Part shown: positions 17,605-25,477 of the stretch, one piece after another
How positions within the stretch are numbered: the first letter of the stretch is position 1
Layout: each line of letters opens with the position of its first letter
Source of the DNA: JAALKW01 sp963974485
Lineage (GTDB): Bacteria; Pseudomonadota; Gammaproteobacteria; Legionellales; Legionellaceae
Direction of reading: 5' to 3'
DNA length: 64,000 nucleotides
Assembly (NCBI GenBank): GCA_963974485.1
Contig: CAXBBS010000003.1
Location: forward strand, 124,001-188,000
Notes under the pieces: model-generated
Databases searched by the model: none
Told to the model about the DNA's origin: nothing
What the model saw: the letters and a program-made list of their open reading frames with translations, nothing else
Position numbers and translations under genes: made by a program

Positions 17605-19122
17605 ATGAATCGAGCTGAAGGTCTAAATACTGTTGCCACAGGTATCGCTAACATTTCTTTAGGTACGTTGAATATAATTGCCGGTTCGGTCGATCTTGTT
17701 ATGAAACAAATACTCCCATCGACTCAAGCAAATCAAGATCCTTCCACACCAACACCCCCCACATTAAGCGACGAGGACATAGAAGCACTCATTCAAACCT
17801 ATCCATTTTATATCGATATTTTACAAAAATATTCTGAAGCTTTTGACAAAACACATGCCTCTTTTCTGGATCAAACATTTTTAAGCGCCAATGATTTGGC
17901 CGCCTTAAAAAAAGACTATCTCAATCTAATAACGCATCAATTCAATAAAACACCGGGTGTTGAACACAATCATGCTGATTATTATACAAAATTACTTCAA
18001 GAGCGATTAAAAAAATCCCCAGTACATTTTATCAGAATAAACAAAACAATAGAACAAACCAAGCAAATCACTGATGTCAATACGTCACTTGCTTATCAAT
18101 GGAAAACATGTGATAAAACGGAAGGCTCGAACAGTGTTAGTACATTTATTGACAAGATTGCTGACGCACACGGACTCATTCAAGCCATTGGTTGGGCCAC
18201 TCAAAATGAAAATTCACTTTTGGCTATTTTAGATGCTTGGAATTATTATCGTTATGCCAACAGTATCGCTGAGGCACGTTTTATTATCAGCAGTCTTATC
18301 GCTCCGTTTTATCCTCTTTATACTGAATATCAAAATATCGCACACCGCGAAAAAAATACGCTACTCAAAATAATTCGCACGGCGATTCCGATGCTAATCA
18401 CCGCAGGCTTTGTGATCAGCATGACGGCACTCATTCCTGTTGCCCTCCCTGAACTGGCCTTTGTTATCCTGGCGATTCCCTTGCTTTATCTAAGCTTTGC
18501 GATCGCTTCACTCTATGTCAAAACCAAAGCTCTCATTTATCAAGGCTATCGACTCATTAGGTATCACAATGATTTAAATTTATTTCCTGAATTTCAAATC
18601 AACGACCAACTAAGTCATGCGTTTAAAGATCAAGCCGAAAATATTCGAGCTTATTATATTCAAGCAATTAAAGCATGTGAGCTGATTGAAAATGAATATC
18701 AACTACAAACAACGTTCACTAGTATAGAAAAAGAACAAAGGGATAGGAATCTTGAGCAATGTAATACGCTTATTTTGGAATGGTTTGATCTTCGCGATAA
18801 TACAAAGCTCGGTACCGACCAAACACCCTACATTGCACTCAAACGATTAAACAGCGATAAAAAAGAGCTGAATCTTGCATTCAATAATATACAAGGCACT
18901 CAAGATGAGCTTGAATTACAAGCATTTATCCATGCCATGTCACAACACCTACACCAAGCTTTGGCAGAGCCTATATTTTATGATACCCAAGAGGATAATC
19001 TTGGAGAAGAACCAGCACTGACACCGCTATCATCCCTACGGTTTTTCCCCGAATACGTGGTCTCACGCTCAAAAATTATTGAAGCACAAAACCTAGAAGC
19101 GCAAATATCAGCGAATTTATAA
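17605..19122 (+). CDS. Orphan protein with two membrane helices, candidate effector
   Basis: 505 residues from the ATG at 17605, which has GGAG 10 nt upstream (the longer frame opens with a TTG at 17575 lacking a ribosome site). A glycine/alanine-rich amphipathic N-terminus (GLNTVATGIANISLGTLNII) is followed by a helical soluble part, a pair of hydrophobic helices at about 260-310 (IPMLITAGFVISMTAL and LPELAFVILAIPLLYLSFAI), and a helical C-terminal part. No known domain recognised. A hairpin-type two-helix membrane anchor with cytosolic flanks is common among effectors placed in host membranes; the PmrA-like box upstream adds weak support. Confidence 0.7.
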   Translation: MNRAEGLNTVATGIANISLGTLNIIAGSVDLVMKQILPSTQANQDPSTPTPPTLSDEDIEALIQTYPFYIDILQKYSEAFDKTHASFLDQTFLSANDLAALKKDYLNLITHQFNKTPGVEHNHADYYTKLLQERLKKSPVHFIRINKTIEQTKQITDVNTSLAYQWKTCDKTEGSNSVSTFIDKIADAHGLIQAIGWATQNENSLLAILDAWNYYRYANSIAEARFIISSLIAPFYPLYTEYQNIAHREKNTLLKIIRTAIPMLITAGFVISMTALIPVALPELAFVILAIPLLYLSFAIASLYVKTKALIYQGYRLIRYHNDLNLFPEFQINDQLSHAFKDQAENIRAYYIQAIKACELIENEYQLQTTFTSIEKEQRDRNLEQCNTLILEWFDLRDNTKLGTDQTPYIALKRLNSDKKELNLAFNNIQGTQDELELQAFIHAMSQHLHQALAEPIFYDTQEDNLGEEPALTPLSSLRFFPEYVVSRSKIIEAQNLEAQISANL

Positions 19123-19129
19123 AATATGA

Positions 19130-19166
19130 ATGCCTAACAATTGACAATTTTTGTAGGTTTAGGCAT
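19130..19166. terminator. Stem-loop after the membrane protein gene
   Basis: Arms ATGCCTAA (19130-19137) and TTAGGCAT (19159-19166) with a 21-nt loop containing TTTTTG. It could end the upstream transcript but overlaps the rpsT promoter elements and lacks a T tail. Confidence 0.35.
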
Positions 19167-19169
19167 CAT
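19141..19169 (+). promoter_or_regulatory. Promoter of rpsT
   Basis: Perfect -35 TTGACA (19141-19146), 17-bp spacer, -10-like CATCAT (19164-19169). Leader of about 30 nt to the rpsT GTG. Confidence 0.55.
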
Positions 19170-19207
19170 ACCCCCCTTTACTTTCTGAAGTACCTGGAGA
19201 AATAAAC

Positions 19208-19474
19208 GTGGCAAATATTAAATCTGCTATCAAACGCGCAAAACAGAACGTTAAACGACGCCAACACAATGCAAGTGCACGTTCAATGTACCGCACCTAC
19301 GTTAAAAACGTATTGAAAGCACTTGATACAGGAAATAAAGACGATGCACGTGCGGCTTTTGCTAAAGCACAACCTGTTATCGACAAAGCGGCTGCGAAAG
19401 GTTTGATTCACAAGAATAAAGCTGCTCGTGTTAAAAGCCGTTTGAGCGCTAAAATTAAAGCATTAGCTGCGTAA
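19208..19474 (+). CDS. rpsT: 30S ribosomal protein S20
   Basis: 88 residues, the usual length, opening with ANIKSAIKRAKQ and rich in Lys, Arg and Ala; NKAARVKSRL near the end is the S20 signature. It binds 16S rRNA in the body of the small subunit. The start codon is GTG with GGAG 8 nt upstream; E. coli rpsT also uses a non-ATG start (TTG) that takes part in translational feedback, so the weak start here may serve the same purpose. Own promoter just upstream. Confidence 0.97.
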   Translation: MANIKSAIKRAKQNVKRRQHNASARSMYRTYVKNVLKALDTGNKDDARAAFAKAQPVIDKAAAKGLIHKNKAARVKSRLSAKIKALAA

Positions 19475-19527
19475 ATACTTGCTCCCTTGGGGGTTTGAAC
19501 GTAACAATGCAAGGATAACAACGTCTT

Positions 19528-21138
19528 ATGAGATTCATGAGAAATGTTTTATTGACCGTTATTTTTACCCTTGTCATTGCAGTAGCTTCGCTTTGGGCGG
19601 TAACGTATTGGATTAAACCCCATACAATTAAAGTTATCGCCCAAAAACAACTATCGAATCTAACCCATCAAAAAAGTACGTTTGATGGTGCCGTAACCTG
19701 GCGCCTGTTTCCAAGACCTGGTTTACATATCACCAACGTTCATATCGGTGATCTCGAAAAAACTGATGCGGTATATTCTTTACTGGTTGAAAATCTGCTC
19801 TTTAACGTTCAAATCATGCCACTTTTTCAAGGTCAGTTGATTTTCGACCAAGTCGAGCTGGATGGTTTTAAACTTCACATTAATCTTGATGGCACACCAT
19901 TTGAGCCCACTCAGACAAAACAGCGGTCATCAAAAAAACCTCGCTCACATCCTTCGAGAATTGCACTTAAGTCACTGTTATTAACCAACGGTCAAATACT
20001 TGTGACACATCATACAACCGAGCATGCAACGTTTGATCACGTTCGCCTTGAGGCCTGGTTTCCTCAAACCAAACATGATCCTGTGCCCATTCAACTCAAA
20101 GCCATGCTTACCGATGACAACCCTATCGTACCGCTTCAAACCGAACTAAGTTATAAAGGCATCATTCGCCTTACACCTAATAACGAAAAAACATCGGATT
20201 CACTGATCAATAACCTTGAGCTCGATGGTCAGCTTCTTCTCCAAAATATTGTGCTCAAACATTATGAGCTCACCAAAGCAAACACACACCTTGTATTCAG
20301 TCATAACGCGTTAAAATTGAACCCACTCACACTTTCACTTTATAACGGTGAATCCATCGGGCAACTAAGCTACCAGATTGACACCCAGGAACTTGATTTT
20401 AATCAAACAGGTACCTCATTAACTGCAGAGCCTGTTTTTCAAAGTTTATTCGGTGACAAACTACCTCGTGTAAAAGGCGCATTAGATTTTTCCATCCATA
20501 CCTTAGCGCACCTAAACGAACCTTCATGGCTCAAAAAATCTCAACTCAACGGAAGCGTCACCCTCCGCAACGGTACGTTAAGTTACATTGACCTTAAAGC
20601 TATGACGCATGCAGCCACCCAAACCCTACGCAATTTAGCGTCGCAAAACTTAAACGTCATTCAAGAAACACTTGCGCACTTAAAACCATGGAATATTAAC
20701 GATTACTCGGGTAATACCCCCTTTGACCTTATCAATCTTCAATATAAAACCAATAACGATGGATTTCTTTTATACAGCTTACTTCTTGAGACAAAAAAAA
20801 TACATCTTAAAGGCCAAGGCGACCTAAATTTTGAAACCAATGATATCAACGCTCGCCTTTCCGCTAAAATTTCGAGCTATGACCCAACCATGCTCGCCAT
20901 ACAACAATTACTCCCACAGGGTTTTCCTTTAAAAGTGAGCGGAACAATTGATAATCTTGCGATTCATGTTGATCATTCAATCATCCGTAAACTCTTATCC
21001 AACGGCTTATTGTCGACACCTCTTACAACACCAATAAAACTCATTCAGCATCATTTAAAACAACTTCAAACAGACACAACCGAATCAGCACCAGTAACAA
21101 CAGCAGAACCCGCTTCAGAGGATATTATTTCTGAATAG
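19528..21138 (+). CDS. AsmA-family protein
   Basis: 536 residues. An N-terminal signal anchor (residues 6-27) is followed by the AsmA pattern of paired beta strands typical of bridge-like lipid-transport proteins: a TFDGAVTWRLFPRPGLHITNV block near residue 50 (shown in part: WRLFPRPGLHI), FDQVELDGFKL, and a C-terminal DINARLSAKISSYDP strand with a helical tail. The family sits in the inner membrane with its body in the periplasm and helps phospholipid or outer-membrane protein homeostasis. mutY begins inside its last codons, so the two are translationally linked. Confidence 0.88.
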   Translation: MRFMRNVLLTVIFTLVIAVASLWAVTYWIKPHTIKVIAQKQLSNLTHQKSTFDGAVTWRLFPRPGLHITNVHIGDLEKTDAVYSLLVENLLFNVQIMPLFQGQLIFDQVELDGFKLHINLDGTPFEPTQTKQRSSKKPRSHPSRIALKSLLLTNGQILVTHHTTEHATFDHVRLEAWFPQTKHDPVPIQLKAMLTDDNPIVPLQTELSYKGIIRLTPNNEKTSDSLINNLELDGQLLLQNIVLKHYELTKANTHLVFSHNALKLNPLTLSLYNGESIGQLSYQIDTQELDFNQTGTSLTAEPVFQSLFGDKLPRVKGALDFSIHTLAHLNEPSWLKKSQLNGSVTLRNGTLSYIDLKAMTHAATQTLRNLASQNLNVIQETLAHLKPWNINDYSGNTPFDLINLQYKTNNDGFLLYSLLLETKKIHLKGQGDLNFETNDINARLSAKISSYDPTMLAIQQLLPQGFPLKVSGTIDNLAIHVDHSIIRKLLSNGLLSTPLTTPIKLIQHHLKQLQTDTTESAPVTTAEPASEDIISE

Positions 21139-22192
21139 TTCTGTATTCACACCAGCCTTATTAGACTGGTTTGATCTTTATGGACGCAAAAACCTACCTT
21201 GGCAACATCCAAAAACAGCCTATCATGTTTGGATCTCCGAGGTGATGCTGCAACAAACCCAAGTTAAAACCGTCATCCCCTATTTTTTACGTTTTATTGA
21301 GCGTTTTCCGTCGTTAAAACATTTGGCAGAAGCCTCTGAAGATGAGGTGCTCGCCTATTGGTCAGGGCTTGGTTATTATCGTCGTGGCCGTAATTTACCG
21401 CGTGCGGCACGTCTTATTCAAACCGAATTCAACGGTGTTTTTCCAAGCGACACACAACAACTCATCACCTTGCCTGGTATTGGTGACTCAACCGCTGCGG
21501 CCATTGCTTCACTAGCATTTAACCAACCTACAGCGATTCTTGACGGCAACGTCAAACGTATTTTAAGTCGTTATTTTCTAATTTCTGGAGCACCTGAAAA
21601 AGCTGCCACAAAAAATACATTACAAACACACGCTGACCTATGCATGTCGCACACAACACGTGCCGCAGATTACACACAGGCCATCATGGATTTAGGTGCC
21701 ACCGTATGCACCCCTAAAAAAACAGCCTGTTCGCGCTGCCCTGTTAATACCAGCTGCAAAGCGTATGCACAAGATCAAGTTGAGCAATACCCCGAAAAAG
21801 CACAAAAAAAAGTAATTCCTACACGAGAACAGCAGTTTATCTTGCTATACAACACAGACAAAACAGCCCTATATCTTGAAAAACGCCCCTCTGAGGGCCT
21901 ATGGGGCGGGTTATGGAGTTTACCGTCACTTGATATGACAGAATGCGCTGCAACCTATACAAACGCAACACACGGGCTAGACAGCCAAGAAAGCATCATG
22001 TTACCCATGCTCAAACATACGTTCAGTCATTTTAAACTCAACTTGCACCCACGCGCACGTCAAGTTCATATCAATACATTAAAACAACGTCTACCAACCA
22101 ACGGCCGCTGGGTTAATATTTCAGATATCCAAAACATGGGGCTTGCCAAGCCCATTCGCAGCATAATTGAGAGTTTTCTAGCTCACGCCTGA
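21131..22192 (+). CDS. mutY: A/G-specific adenine glycosylase, probable CTG start
   Basis: 353 residues if started at CTG 21131. Reading frame upstream of the first ATG (21242) encodes the conserved MutY beginning, including LLDWFDLYGRKNLPWQ and the catalytic-acid segment ISEVMLQQTQV; an ATG start at 21242 would remove that Glu. Between the in-frame stop upstream and this region there is no ATG, GTG or TTG. CTG 21131 has AGAGGA 8 nt upstream and overlaps the asmA stop. Other landmarks: helix-hairpin-helix LPGIGDSTAAAI, catalytic Asp in IMDLGATVC, the 4Fe-4S ligands C-x6-C-x2-C-x5-C (CTPKKTACSRCPVNTSC), and a C-terminal Nudix-like 8-oxoG-reading domain. It removes adenine opposite 8-oxoguanine. 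A decayed copy of its 3' end is at 25478-25577. Confidence 0.93.
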   Translation: MNSSVFTPALLDWFDLYGRKNLPWQHPKTAYHVWISEVMLQQTQVKTVIPYFLRFIERFPSLKHLAEASEDEVLAYWSGLGYYRRGRNLPRAARLIQTEFNGVFPSDTQQLITLPGIGDSTAAAIASLAFNQPTAILDGNVKRILSRYFLISGAPEKAATKNTLQTHADLCMSHTTRAADYTQAIMDLGATVCTPKKTACSRCPVNTSCKAYAQDQVEQYPEKAQKKVIPTREQQFILLYNTDKTALYLEKRPSEGLWGGLWSLPSLDMTECAATYTNATHGLDSQESIMLPMLKHTFSHFKLNLHPRARQVHINTLKQRLPTNGRWVNISDIQNMGLAKPIRSIIESFLAHA

Positions 22193-22203
22193 GACCTATT
22201 CTG

Positions 22204-22220
22204 ACGCCTTTAGAAGGCGT
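22204..22220. terminator. Hairpin after mutY
   Basis: ACGCCTT (22204-22210), 3-nt loop, AAGGCGT (22214-22220). Stable short stem but no T tract. Confidence 0.4.
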
Positions 22221-22278
22221 GACTGACATCAGGTTAGGGTATACCTCAAATATACACCACCTTCACAAAAGCATATTA

Positions 22279-22306
22279 TTGAAATACATGTATTACATGT
22301 TATACT
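22279..22306 (+). promoter_or_regulatory. Promoter and operator of the toxin-antitoxin pair
   Basis: -35 TTGAAA (22279-22284), 16-bp spacer, -10 TATACT (22301-22306). The spacer carries two copies of the palindrome ACATGT (22286-22291 and 22295-22300) whose starts are 9 bp apart, in a TACATGT direct repeat. A ribbon-helix-helix antitoxin bound there would block RNA polymerase, as in autoregulated relBE loci. Confidence 0.6.
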
Positions 22307-22335
22307 TATAGTAAGAGTTACTTATGGAGACAAGC

Positions 22336-22548
22336 ATGCTAGCAGTACGATTACCCGAAAAACTTGAACATCGGCTATCAGAACTTTCAAAAGAAACGCA
22401 CCGATCTAAAAGTTTTTATGTGAAACAAGCACTGTCATCATTTTTGGATGATCACGAAGATCGCTTAATTGCCATCTCTCGGCTTGAAGAAAACAACCCA
22501 AGAATATCTTTAGAAGAAATGGAGCGTAGACTTGACTTGGAAGATTGA
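22336..22548 (+). CDS. RelB/ribbon-helix-helix antitoxin
   Basis: 70 residues. MLAVRLPEKLEHRLSELSKE is a ribbon-helix-helix strand and first helix, SKSFYVKQALSSFLDDHED the second helix, followed by the acidic toxin-wrapping tail EENNPRISLEEMERRL. It should neutralise the RelE-like toxin encoded next and repress the shared promoter. The ATG at 22336 has GGAGA 5 nt upstream; the ATG at 22324 would be only about 11 nt from the predicted transcript start. It overlaps the toxin gene by 17 nt. Confidence 0.87.
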   Translation: MLAVRLPEKLEHRLSELSKETHRSKSFYVKQALSSFLDDHEDRLIAISRLEENNPRISLEEMERRLDLED

Positions 22549-22798
22549 ATTCGACACAAGCGTTGAAAAAGATTTAAAGAAACTTGGGCATACAGCCCAG
22601 AAGAAAATTTTAAAATACATCAAAGAAAAAATCCTACCTTCTGACAATCCTCGCATATTGGGAAAATCCCTATCCGGCAAGCTCAGTGATATCTGGCGGT
22701 ACCGCATCGGTGATTATCGACTTTTAGCAAAAATCGAAGACGAACAATTTATAATACTTGTTATACACGTGGGTCACAGAAAAGATGTTTATCGATGA
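22532..22798 (+). CDS. RelE/ParE-family toxin
   Basis: 88 residues, starting at TTG 22532 with GGAG 7 nt upstream. The fold is clear: DTSVEKDLKKLG helix, KILKYIKEKI helix, LSGKLSDIWRYRIGDYRLLAKI core and a C-terminal HVGHRKDVYR. The basic residues of WRYRIGDYR and GHRKDVYR match those used by RelE mRNA interferases to cut mRNA on the ribosome; ParE-type gyrase inhibition is less likely. Co-transcribed with its antitoxin. Confidence 0.9.
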   Translation: MTWKIEFDTSVEKDLKKLGHTAQKKILKYIKEKILPSDNPRILGKSLSGKLSDIWRYRIGDYRLLAKIEDEQFIILVIHVGHRKDVYR

Positions 22799-22868
22799 GT
22801 TTGCGAGACCATAATCATTAGACAAGTTTTTAAGTTAAATAAACTCAGCAATAATATTGATACGTTCC

Positions 22869-23108
22869 TCAACGGAGCCATTGCAAATCTGTTTCTTGGA
22901 TGAGCTTGGCATGCTCTACAATATTTCGACACGTGGGATGAGAGCCACCTAAGTCATACCAAAAGCACTCATCTAATTCACGAATATCAGTAAGCACCAC
23001 TTTTTTGATAGGCAGGTTTGAACTATATTCAATAAGCTTATCCACATCCCAAGCTAACAAGCCTTCTTTGGAGGCTCTAAAATGGTATTGTTTTCTTAGT
23101 GCGCTCAT
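22869..23108 (-). pseudogene. ParB-like domain protein, truncated
   Basis: 79 residues. YHFRASKEGLLAWDVDKLIE, LTDIRELDECFWYD and HPTCRNIVEHAKLIQETDL resemble the N-terminal half of a small family of about 140 residues with a ParB-like nuclease domain. The expected second half, with the VMDGMHR-type catalytic motif, is missing: the frame ends after QWLR and none of the other frames downstream restores it. It is therefore probably a decayed gene. Family assignment is from memory of the motif and is moderate. Confidence 0.5.
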
Positions 23109-23354
23109 GTTGCATCCTATTCTTGAATTTTTTCAATATTCTTCGGACATAGCATCTGCCTATATTTAAAAACAAAAGATTGGAATACTCAAGAAAAAGT
23201 AAGTACTACGTGATAAGTTAGGATAAAATATATCCGGCAGAAAGAAGCGACCCGAGCAATTCCAACGCGTTATATTATTAAAATCAAAAGAAAGAACATT
23301 ATACATTACTTGTCAATAATTCAAACACACAGCGGCTAGCATTTTATTGCCTAA

Positions 23355-24599
23355 TCAAAGCTTCACTATGGGCAAATCTGACCAACAGGTTGTATATTTT
23401 GGCGAACGCCATTGTCGTTTAGATATTTCCACTTGATTGAATCCGCTTGAAGCCATGCGAACACCTGAACTCCCAAAGCGCCGATTAATGCTATCATAGG
23501 TTTGCATCAACGCATCTGAAAGCTTGGGAGCCTCACTCCATATATCAAGCTGTTGTTGATTAGCCGGCGTAATTTCATCTAAATATACACCTACTTTTTT
23601 ATAAGCGTAACCGGATTTAAACAGCTGCTCTAATATCGTGCGTGCCGTATGTGTAATAAGGCGAACATCACTGCTTGGGTACGCCAGTTTGATGCTACTG
23701 GCCGCGTTGTATTGCTTGGTTTTTACTCCAAAGGCATGGGTCCTTAATAAGATTCCTACCCGACCACACACAGATTCCTGCTTTCTCAACTTGGTCGAAG
23801 CAATATCGCAAAAAGACGCTAATGCTTGCATAATCGGGGAAAACTCCCCCTCTGTGGCAGAAAAACCACGTGAACTCATGATGCCCTTCTTGGCTGCATG
23901 CGTATGTGTTGCAACACACGATGTTCCGCTCAGCTCCAAGATAACTTGAGCAAGCGTCACGTTAAACTGCTTTTTCATATGGTTCGGGCAAGCATCTTTT
24001 AAATCGCCGGCTGTATGAATACCTCGTTGCATCAGTTTGTTTGACCATTGTTTTCCTATCCCCCAAACATCTGATACATGCTTTTGGTACAACCAGTGCT
24101 CTTCGCCGGTAATATTAAAATACGGGAGCTTTAAGTCTTTTTTAGCAATGTGGTTCGCAAGCTTAGCCAGCGTTTTTGTTTTTCCAACACCTATCGAAAC
24201 AGGTATGCCTGTGTATCTCAAAACTTTTTCATGTAACTGATGGCAAAATGCCATCATGCCTGATTCCGAGAGACCATCTAATTTTAAAAAGGCTTCATCA
24301 ATCGAATAAACATCAACCTCAGGCCAGCTCTCTTCCAAAACACTCATCACACGATTCGACATATCGCCATACAGTGCATAATTCGATGAAAATACGTGTA
24401 TCTCCTTTAATTGACATAACCGTTTAATTTCAAAGAAAGGCTGCCCCATCTTAATATCAAGCGCTTTTGCTTCATTTGAACGAGCAATAACGCACCCATC
24501 ATTATTGGATAGAACAATGATAGGTTGATTTAAAAGACGAGGATTAAAAACACGCTCACATGAAGCATAAAAATTATTGCAGTCAACGATGGCAAACAT
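23355..24599 (-). CDS. umuC: DNA polymerase V catalytic subunit UmuC
   Basis: 414 residues, normal length. Y-family polymerase with the opening FAIVDCNNFYASCERVF (metal-binding Asp), steric-gate region, NNDGCVIARS, the catalytic VYSIDEAFLKL, and helix-hairpin-helix VWGIGKQWSNKL; little-finger domain and C-terminal DUF4113-like tail end the protein. It makes error-prone bypass synthesis past lesions with processed UmuD. It starts 3 nt after umuD. The enzyme looks intact. Location within the mutY-bounded block suggests acquisition. Confidence 0.96.
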   Translation of the reverse strand: MFAIVDCNNFYASCERVFNPRLLNQPIIVLSNNDGCVIARSNEAKALDIKMGQPFFEIKRLCQLKEIHVFSSNYALYGDMSNRVMSVLEESWPEVDVYSIDEAFLKLDGLSESGMMAFCHQLHEKVLRYTGIPVSIGVGKTKTLAKLANHIAKKDLKLPYFNITGEEHWLYQKHVSDVWGIGKQWSNKLMQRGIHTAGDLKDACPNHMKKQFNVTLAQVILELSGTSCVATHTHAAKKGIMSSRGFSATEGEFSPIMQALASFCDIASTKLRKQESVCGRVGILLRTHAFGVKTKQYNAASSIKLAYPSSDVRLITHTARTILEQLFKSGYAYKKVGVYLDEITPANQQQLDIWSEAPKLSDALMQTYDSINRRFGSSGVRMASSGFNQVEISKRQWRSPKYTTCWSDLPIVKL

Positions 24600-24602
24600 C
24601 GC

Positions 24603-25106
24603 TTAAACCTTATGAATAACATTGGTTACAACACCCCAAATAACCGACTCAGAAAAGGCATTGATATCAATATCATGATAATCTGGGTTATCAGGTTGAA
24701 GCTTAGTAACCCCTTCCATTTGATACAACCGTTTAACCGTTAACTCTCCATCAATGGCTGCAATCACAATTTTACCGTGCGTAGGCGTAATACTCTTATC
24801 AACGATAAGAATATCTCCAGAAGAAATGCCTGCGTTCAACATGGACTCGCCTTTTGCACGCACAAGAAATGTTGCGGCCGGTTTTTGAATCAAATATTCA
24901 TTTAAATCGAGCAATGATTCAATGTAATCATCGGCAGGTGATGGGAATCCGGCTGAAACAGAGCTGCTATATAAAGGAATTTTAATCCCTTCACTGCCTA
25001 CCAAGCATTGTTTAACCAAGAACTGTTTGGATTCAGGTATACGCACGACAACCGTAGGTTCTTTTTTGGGCCGTCCCGAACCCGCTCTTTTTCCACCTCG
25101 CGTCAT
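24603..25106 (-). CDS. umuD: UmuD-type autoproteolytic protein
   Basis: 167 residues from ATG 25106 (TGAG 6 nt upstream). Peptidase S24 fold: cleavage site Ala-Gly in SAGFPSPADDYI, catalytic Ser in AKGESMLNAG and Lys in GELTVKRLY. RecA-stimulated self-cleavage would give UmuD', the partner of UmuC. The N-terminus carries an extra basic GGKRAGSGRPKKEPT segment not found in E. coli UmuD but common in plasmid and Legionella-type members. First gene of umuDC, with a promoter and palindromic operator directly upstream. Confidence 0.94.
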   Translation of the reverse strand: MTRGGKRAGSGRPKKEPTVVVRIPESKQFLVKQCLVGSEGIKIPLYSSSVSAGFPSPADDYIESLLDLNEYLIQKPAATFLVRAKGESMLNAGISSGDILIVDKSITPTHGKIVIAAIDGELTVKRLYQMEGVTKLQPDNPDYHDIDINAFSESVIWGVVTNVIHKV

Positions 25107-25118
25107 AACCACTCACGT

Positions 25119-25169
25119 TTGATTTGTGTAACATAAATCAAGTGTAGTCTCTAAATACAATATTTCCAA
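25119..25169 (-). promoter_or_regulatory. umuDC promoter with overlapping palindromic operator
   Basis: Minus strand: -35 TTGGAA (25169-25164), 17-bp spacer, -10 TACACT (25146-25141). Directly after it, at the expected transcript start, lies a 23-bp palindrome (25119-25141): outer arms TTGATTT and AAATCAA, inner TGT and ACA, 10 of 11 pairs matched. It is not the E. coli LexA box (CTGT-N8-ACAG). Position and symmetry argue for a repressor site. Confidence 0.6.
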
Positions 25170-25309
25170 CTTATCATTCCAATTAATCATGATTTAGGGC
25201 CTGTTGATAAGAGTTAACAACAGGTGGAAGCCAGTAATAATGGTGCGTATCGACTAAGCACAGGTAATTAACAAGTAACAACCTCCTAGGTTCAGGTCTT
25301 ATTTTTACT

Positions 25310-25332
25310 TTATCCACAATTTCTGGGGATAA
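25310..25332. other. Inverted pair of DnaA-box-like sequences
   Basis: TTATCCACA (25310-25318), a perfect DnaA box, and TGGGGATAA (25324-25332), the complement of TTATCCCCA, face each other across 5 nt, forming a near-perfect inverted repeat beside an AT-rich stretch. The 470-nt space between umuD and the next gene (25113-25583) has no other gene: it holds the umuD promoter, a hairpin (CCTGTTG 25200-25206 / CAACAGG 25218-25224), this pair, the dif-like site and the mutY remnant. Confidence 0.45.
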
Positions 25333-25411
25333 GACTGTGAGAAAGCTGGTGTACGCTGTGGGATGGGCATTATTGCCGATTGTGAACGCATTCAGACCCG
25401 GGTTGATTCGT

Positions 25412-25447
25412 GGTGCGCAACAGGCTGTTGTATATGTATGATAAAAT
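25412..25447. other. dif-like sequence with an insertion
   Basis: GGTGCGCA (25412-25419) then, after 9 nt, TGTATAT, G, TATG, ATAAAAT. Chromosomal dif of gammaproteobacteria reads GGTGCGCATAA, TGTATA, TTATGTTAAAT. The order of blocks agrees but the spacing between arms does not, so a working XerC/XerD site is uncertain; it may be a plasmid-type or decayed site. Confidence 0.3.
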
Positions 25448-25477
25448 CATTCAAACACGAAGGGCTCAAGCTTTTCT

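Noticed and set aside
19130..19166. Strong intrinsic terminator before rpsT
   Set aside because: Stem is only 8 bp with a 21-nt loop and no T tail; listed with low confidence only.
21242..22192. mutY starting at ATG 21242
   Set aside because: This start would remove the catalytic-acid segment ISEV and the conserved LPWQ region, which are encoded in frame just upstream.
25107..25200. LexA (SOS) box before umuD
   Set aside because: No CTGT-N8-ACAG match; the palindrome present is of another type.
25310..25332. Chromosomal origin of replication
   Set aside because: Only two DnaA boxes, no dnaA, dnaN, gidA or rpmH nearby; kept only as a possible plasmid relic.
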